Notes under the pieces: generated by a model
What the model was told of the DNA's origin: nothing
Seen by the model: only the letters and a program-made list of their open reading frames with translations
The model's database searches: none
Position numbers and translations under genes: made by a program
In this document: one piece after another, positions 58,395 through 64,000 of the stretch
Position numbering within the stretch: the first letter of the stretch is position 1
How the letters are laid out: each line of letters starts with the position of its first letter
Source: Cotesia glomerata
Lineage: Eukaryota; Arthropoda; Insecta; Hymenoptera; Braconidae
Length of the DNA: 64,000 nt
Reading direction: 5' to 3'
Assembly: GCF_020080835.1 (NCBI RefSeq)
Contig: NC_058159.1
Coordinates: forward strand, 29,859,525-29,923,524

Positions 58395-60484
58395 TTACCC
58401 TCATCAAGAGCTTTCATTTGAGTACCCACATCAATTTTTCATATATTTTATATATTTATATATGTGTATATATGAAAATGCATGTGGGTACTCAAATGAA
58501 AGCTCTTGATGAGTGTAACATCAAGATGAGCTTATATTTTTAAAATTGTCAATATTTAAGAAAGTACAGTGCCATTTAACATAATTTAAAAACGACCTAG
58601 TATCTTGAGAACTATTGACATTTTTAAAGATATAAGCTCACCCCGATGTTATACTCAATGAGATCTTTCATTTGAGTACCCACATCAATTTTTCATATAT
58701 TTTATATATTTATATATATGAATATATGAAAAATATATGAAAATGCATGTGGGTACTCAAATGAAAGCTCTTGATGAGTGTAACATCAAGAAGAGCTTAT
58801 ATTTTCAAAATTGTCAATATTTAAGAAAGTACAGTGCCATTTAACATAATTTAAAAACGACCTAGTATCTTGAGAACTATTGACATTTTTAAAGATATAA
58901 GCTCACCCCGATGTTATACTCAATGAGATCTTTCATTTGAGTACCCACATCAATTTTTCATATATTTTATATATTTATATATATGAATATATGAAAAATA
59001 TATGAAAATGCATGTGGGTACTCAAATGAAAGCTCTTGATGAGTGTAACATCAAGAAAAACTTATATTTTCAAAATTGTCAATATTTAAGAAAGTACAGT
59101 GCCATTTAACATAATTTAAAAACGACCTTGTATCTTGAGAACTATTGACATTTTTAAAGATATAAGCTCACCACGATGTTATACTCAATGAGATCTTTCA
59201 TTTGAGTACCCACATCAATTTTTCATATATTTTATATATTTATATATATGAATATATGAAAAATATATGAAAATGCATGTGGGTACTCAAATGAAAGCTT
59301 TTGATGAGTGTAACATCAAGAAGAGCTTATATTTTCAAAATTGTCAATATTTAAGAAAGTACAGTGCCATTTAACATAATTTAAAAACGACCTAGTATCT
59401 TGAGAACTATTGACATTTTTAAAGATATAAGCTCACCCCGATGTTATACTCAATGAGATCTTTCATTTGAGTACCCACATCAATTTTTCATATATTTTAT
59501 ATATTTATATATATGAATATATGAAAAATATATGAAAATGCATGTGGGTACTCAAATGAAAGCTCTTGATGAGTGTAACATCAAGAAAAACTTATATTTT
59601 CAAAATTGTCAGTATTTAAGAAAGTACAGTGCCATTTAACATAATTTAAAAACGACCTTGTATCTTGAGAACTATTGACATTTTTAAAGATATAAGCTCA
59701 CCACGATGTTATACTCAATGAGATCTTTCATTTGAGTACCCACATCAATTTTTCATATATTTTATATATTTATATACATGAATATATGAAAAATATATGA
59801 AAATGCATGTGGGTACTCAAATGAAAGCTCTTGATGAGTGTAACATCAAGAAAAACTTATATTTTCAAAATTGTCAGTATTTAAGAAAGTACAGTGCCAT
59901 TTAACATAATTTAAAAACGACCTTGTATCTTGAGAACTATTGACATTTTTAAAGATATAAGCTCACCCCGATGTTATACTCAATGAGATCTTTCATTTGA
60001 GTACCCACATCAATTTTTCATATATTTTATATATTTATATATATGAATATATGAAAAATATATGAAAATGCATGTGGGTACTCAAATGAAAGCTCTTGAT
60101 GAGTGTAACATCAAGAAGAGCTTATATTTTCAAAATTGTCAATATTTAAGAAAGTACAGTGCCATTTAACATAATTTAAAAACGACCTTGTATCTTGAGA
60201 ACTATTGACATTTTTAAAGATATAAGCTCACCACGATGTTATACTCAATGAGATCTTTCATTTGAGTACCCACATCAATTTTTCATATATTTTATATATT
60301 TATATACATGAATATATGAAAAATATATGAAAATGCATGTGGGTACTCAAATGAAAGCTCTTGATGAGTGTAACATCGGAATGAGCTTATATCTTTAAAA
60401 TTGTCAATAGTTAAGAAAATGCAGTGCAATTTAACAAAAATAATCATTGAATAAAGCAAAATTTTATTTATTTTGAGTTGCTGG

Positions 60485-61154
60485 TACTTAATAATCTTTT
60501 TAATTAATTTCTACATGTCAATTTTTTTTTCTCATTTTTTTGCCATAATTTGTTTGTTAAAAAATTATTTAAATTATCAAATATCTGCTAAATTAATTTT
60601 TAATAATTAATATTTAAAATATTACTAATGAATTTCATGTTAAATAAACATATGTAATTTTTAAATATTATTTTTAATTTCGTCAAATTAAAAAAAAAAA
60701 AAAAAATTATCAACTTAACGGGACAAATTTTGACATTTGAAACAATGAAATCATTAAATTTATTAATTAAAGTTTTTTTAGATCATTTGATCAAAAAATA
60801 ATAAAATAAATAAAATTAAAAAGCGCGCAAATGTGTGACAAGTTCCAGCAACTTAAATTGATAAAATAACATTATCGTAAAATGAAACTTGTTGAGTAGT
60901 TGATGTAGATGGAGATGAAATAGCTGACAGTACTGACAGTAGTTGTCCCAGTTAGAGAAACCTGCCGTATCGCGGCTCGCTAATTCGATAATACGATATG
61001 TACCGTTTGATAATATTAACATGTTGTTAATTTTATAATTTTATTAGGTTTTTATATTTTGTTTGTTTTTTTCTGAATGTACATATATGTAAATACAGAT
61101 AAAATATAAATATTTTATAAAGAGGTGATTGTTTGGATTCGATAACATTGCGCG
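60485..61154. other. AT-rich region upstream of the transporter, with presumed 5' UTR
   Basis: No repeat recognised apart from A/T runs. TATAAATATTTTATAAAGAG at about 61,105-61,124 could provide a TATA-like element or be part of a transcribed leader. The transcription start cannot be located from sequence alone. Confidence 0.35.
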
Positions 61155-61205
61155 ATGGAGCGAGGATATCAAACAATGGGCGAACCGAGTTCATCCAGTT
61201 CATTA
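61155..61205 (+). CDS. Tret1-like sugar transporter, first coding exon
   Basis: The ATG at 61,155 opens 17 codons, MERGYQTMGEPSSSSSL, and the exon ends at 61,205 before a consensus donor GTATGT. The phase is 0, and the next exon (62,443) begins in phase 0 after TTTTTTCAG, so the joined frame is open. The exon is hydrophilic and serine-rich, as expected for the cytosolic N-terminus of an SLC2-type transporter. An in-frame second Met at residue 8 is an alternative start. The exon is short and has no homology that I can verify by eye, so the link rests on splice signals, phase and proximity. Confidence 0.55.
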
Positions 61206-62442
61206 GTATGTAACTTTCACATTGTTGTTATTGTTTGTATTGTTAATTAACATTCATTCATTATACCATTGTCGATATTTGTTTTTGTTTATTTGTCAAA
61301 CTTAATTTATTTTCTGTAGCAAATACACAACGGAGTGAACACGTTCATGTGTATCGTTTACCTGTCAATCATTTTTTATTATTAAGTTGGTAACTTAAGA
61401 GATTTTAAAAAGTGCGCGCGCAATTTAAATGTCTAAGTAAATTAAAATAATCTATAGCAAGCAATTTATTAATAATAAAATTAATTACTATTATTACGTT
61501 TTATCAAAAAATAATAATTTTTAAGGCGAAATAATAATAATTGATTTTTTTAAATTGCACTGTACTTTCTTAAATATTGATATTTTTAAAGATATAAACT
61601 CATCTTGATGTTACACTCATCAAAAGCTTTCATTTGAATACCCACATGCATTTTCATATATTTTTCATATATTCATATATATAATATATATAAATATATG
61701 AAAAGTTGATGAGGGTACTCAAATGAAAGCTCTCGACGAGTGTAATGTTGGGGTAAGCATATTTCTTTAAAAATGTCAATAGTTCTGAAGATACAAAGTC
61801 GTTTCTTAATTATGTTAACTTGCACTTTACTTTATTAACTATTGATATTTTTAAAGATATAAACTCATCTTGATGTTACACTCATCAAAAGCTTTCATTT
61901 GAATACCCACATGCATTTTCATATATTTTTCATATATACATATATATATAATATATATAAATATATGAAAAATTGATGTGGGTACTCAAATGAAAGGTCT
62001 CGATGAGTGTAATGTCGGGGTGAGCTTATATCTTTAAAAATGTCAATAGTTCATGAGAAACAGGGTCATTTCTTAATTATGTATCTAGAAATAGCGCATT
62101 TTCGAATGCAGCTTCAATACTTATCGTAATAAATTGACTATCGGTGAAAATGATATGAAACCTTAAAAAGGCACAAATTCAAGTTAAGACCTTTACAATG
62201 ACACTAAATTTCACTAAAAGAACCCATTTTATCATACGACTTTCCTGGAGACAAAATTTTTCTCATTCTTTTAATAATATAGATAATAATAATCATAATA
62301 TCTGTATATTTTTTTTGATTTTCATTAAAAATTAATTATAAAAAAAAATTTGCACTTGTAATTTTTCATAATAATTTAACTAAAAAAATTGCTAAATGTC
62401 ATATAATTACACTATTATTAACAATAAAAATAATTTTTTCAG
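61206..62442 (+). other. Intron 1 of the Tret1-like gene
   Basis: 1,237 bp with GTATGT donor and TTTTTTCAG acceptor. More than half of it is a W element (61,540-62,285). A single unit resembling the AAT-rich tandem repeat of 48.5 kb lies at about 61,470-61,540. Confidence 0.55.
61540..62285 (+). repeat. Element W, copy 7, inside the transporter intron
   Basis: Two hairpin units followed by a well-preserved right end (GAATGCAGCTTCAATACTTA, AAATTGACTATCGGTGAAAA, AAAGAACCCATTTTATCATA, then AAAATTTTTCTCATTC). The left terminus is missing or short. It has the same orientation as the gene. Confidence 0.85.
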
Positions 62443-63132
62443 GTGACAGAAAGAACCCCACTAGTGGGAGGCCAATATCGCAGAATGGTTGAAAAAAACA
62501 TCGGAATATCCCAACAAACGCTAGTCTCAGCGACCAGCGAAAATGAAAACACCGGCCGAAAGCTTCCGCAATACATAGCGGGTCTAGCAGCAACACTAGG
62601 AGCTCTCGCAGCGGGAATGGTCCTCGGCTGGACTTCTCCCGCTGGAAAAGACGGAGTACTTCTCTCCGCAGAATACAACATCCCAATATCACCAACAGAG
62701 TTTTCCTGGATCGGATCGATATTCAACCTGGGAGCCGCGACAATCTGCGTACCGATCGGAATCCTCAGCAACATAATCGGGCGCAAGCGAGCGATGTTAA
62801 TCCTGACAGTGCCATTTGTCCTCGGATGGGTGCTAATAATCTGGTCAAACTCCGTAGTGATGTTCGACATCGGGCGCTACATTTTGGGAGTAAGCGGCGG
62901 AGCTTTCTGCGTAACAGCCCCGATGTATACCGGGGAAATCGCGGAGAGCTCGATTCGGGGCAGCTTGGGGTCCTACTTCCAGCTGATGATGGTCACAGGT
63001 ATCCTGGTTACTTACATCTTAGGCTCTGAGATCTCGATCTACAATTTGTCACTAATTTCTGCGATAATTCCGCTGATTTTCTGCGGAGTTTTCTTCTTCA
63101 TGCCCGAGACGCCGACGTACTATCTCATGAAG
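62443..63132 (+). CDS. Tret1-like: Facilitated trehalose/sugar transporter (Tret1-like, SLC2/MFS), exon 2, partial gene
   Basis: Encodes 230 residues, numbered 18-247 when joined to exon 1. Insect Tret1-type proteins are plasma-membrane facilitators that move trehalose or other hexoses. Visible features: an N-terminal cytosolic tail to about residue 57; TM1 about 60-84; TM2 about 106-126; the MFS loop motif GRKRAM at 130-135; TM3 about 134-151; TM4 about 157-179. The sugar-transporter signature 2 follows, from ILGVSGG to E182 and R189 (Y-x2-E-x6-R spacing intact); then TM5 about 195-211; TM6 about 218-237; and PETPTYYL, the PESP-type motif after TM6. The exon begins after a TTTTTTCAG acceptor and ends AAG|GTAAAA in phase 0. 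The second half of the transporter (TM7-TM12) must lie beyond 64,000. Family call is firm; the exact paralogue and substrate are not. The exon is much richer in G+C than its surroundings. Confidence 0.93.
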
Positions 63133-64000
63133 GTAAAAAATTTTATTTTTTTAAATTAATTTTATTGCACGACTCATAATACGAAGCATCAGAGAGTGCT
63201 TTACGATCGAAAAATTTTTTTCGCCTCATTTCGGCAACTATTTTTATTATTCAATCCTTGTTAGTTCACGGAATCAAGATATTTTGTATATTATTGTCAA
63301 GATAATTTAATGGAAATTAATTTCATACTTTTGAAAAATTCATTAAGTGCAATAGAAATGGAAAAAAAATCAAAATAGTTAAAAAAACTTTTTAACTGAA
63401 AACACTTTAACTTGCGAAAAAATCCATTGATTCAATCAAATTTTTTTTTGGAAAATTCTCTGAAAGAATTGTAGGTCACCGAATGAAAAAGGCTGTGTAA
63501 CTTAGAGTCGTTTATTTACAGTTAATAAAATTAAAAAAAAAAAACCGTAGGACTGTATATCTATATATATGTCGTAGTCTTTTCGCAAAATCCGTCATTT
63601 CATGAAATACCTAGGCACTTCCAGAAGCATCGGCGTTTAGTGAAAAATATTTAAATTGCATTATCAGCCTAGGTATTTCATGAAATGACCACTTTGTGCC
63701 GGCATCTTGTGTTTAAAGCCAAGATACATAATCAGACGCATAGAACAATTGGTATTTTCATGTGATACTTATTATACATTTTGGCGCGTTGAATAAAGAA
63801 AAAAAGAATTAATAACATTAAAAGAAAAGGAAAGAATAAAAGCAAATACAGATTAATTTGTAAAAAAATATAACGAATATTTTGGAAAACGACCGTATAC
63901 TTCAGTTTACTTAAAAAAGGTAAATATTATACGTTCGTGTGTGAGGTTATTTTTTATAACATTCATTATATTTTTCTACAAATAAATCTTTATTCGCTTT
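63133..64000 (+). other. Intron 2 of the Tret1-like gene, running off the window
   Basis: Begins GTAAAA. No further exon of the transporter is recognisable before the window ends. Contains a perfect 23-bp inverted repeat (63,594-63,689) and otherwise AT-rich sequence. Confidence 0.6.
63594..63689. repeat. Perfect 23-bp inverted repeat in intron 2
   Basis: The arm 63,594-63,616 (starting GTCATTTCATGAAATACC) is exactly complemented by 63,667-63,689, with a 50-bp spacer. Each arm contains the palindrome ATTTCATGAAAT. Flanks do not extend the match, so it is not an obvious TIR element. Confidence 0.85.

Larger units (their letters stand above)
55325..60484 (-). repeat. Element W, copy 6: largest array, with 265-bp units and two insertions
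   Basis: The right end is at 55,325-55,520 (AAAATTTTGTGGCCAG, then GATAAAATGGGTTTTTATG and AAGTTTTAGGCTGCATTC). The left end is at 60,430-60,484 (AAGCAAAATTTTATTTA, then GTTGCTGG). Between 58,607 and 60,197 the landmark GAGAACTATTGACATT recurs at 58,607, 58,872, 59,137, 59,402, 59,667, 59,932 and 60,197, exactly 265 bp apart. Neighbouring units are almost identical, indicating recent expansion. The older part holds a MITE (56,033-56,308) and a probable solo LTR (56,932-58,394). Confidence 0.9.

Noticed and set aside
58607..60460. Regularly spaced repeats resembling a CRISPR array
   Set aside because: Units are whole 265-bp hairpins without unique spacers, in eukaryotic DNA with no cas genes.
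62439..62870. Minus-strand 143-codon and 98-codon frames
   Set aside because: They are antisense shadows of the Tret1-like exon, which has clear motifs and splice sites on the plus strand.

Overview
The window is strongly AT-rich, intron- and repeat-dominated animal DNA, most likely from an insect. The only gene I can support is part of a sugar transporter of the insect trehalose-transporter (Tret1-like, SLC2) family at the right edge, with spliceosomal introns. A parasitoid wasp or other hymenopteran would fit the base composition and repeat load, but that is inference. There are no bacterial-type operons, no CRISPR array and no intact transposase or reverse transcriptase reading frame.

Layout. 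Positions 1-61,100 contain no gene I can defend. They are a mosaic of (i) a composite element, here called W, made of a fixed left end, a tandem array of about 250-265 bp hairpin units and a fixed right end (copies at 0.3-1.4, 21.7-23.7, 25.7-28.0, 29.4-31.3, 32.8-34.0, 55.3-60.5 and 61.5-62.3 kb); (ii) many small terminal-inverted-repeat (TIR) elements that duplicate a TA dinucleotide, with ends CACTGATAGAAGG, CACTGAGAAAACAG, CACGGAAAA, CCCTAGTAGAAATG or CCCGAGAAAAAAT, often nested two or three deep; (iii) two probable solo LTRs (4,180-4,518 and 56,932-58,394) with 4-bp target duplications; (iv) four tRNA-like SINE heads and one 5S-rRNA-derived segment; (v) a dimeric 220/239-bp satellite at 40.5-42.0 kb with inverted relatives at 35.8-36.2 kb; and (vi) a GC-rich hairpin module present three times (17.0, 17.3 and 38.9 kb), whose arms show paired, compensating sequence changes. 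Between these lie stretches of unique AT-rich sequence in which I see no gene.

Gene. A 17-codon first coding exon (61,155-61,205) is followed by a 1.24-kb intron that carries a W element, then a 230-codon exon (62,443-63,132) encoding the N-terminal six membrane segments of the transporter. The gene continues beyond 64,000. The most interesting material is the structural DNA: the covarying hairpin module, the two array periodicities of element W, and several nested insertions where an empty site elsewhere in the window proves the exact insertion boundaries.
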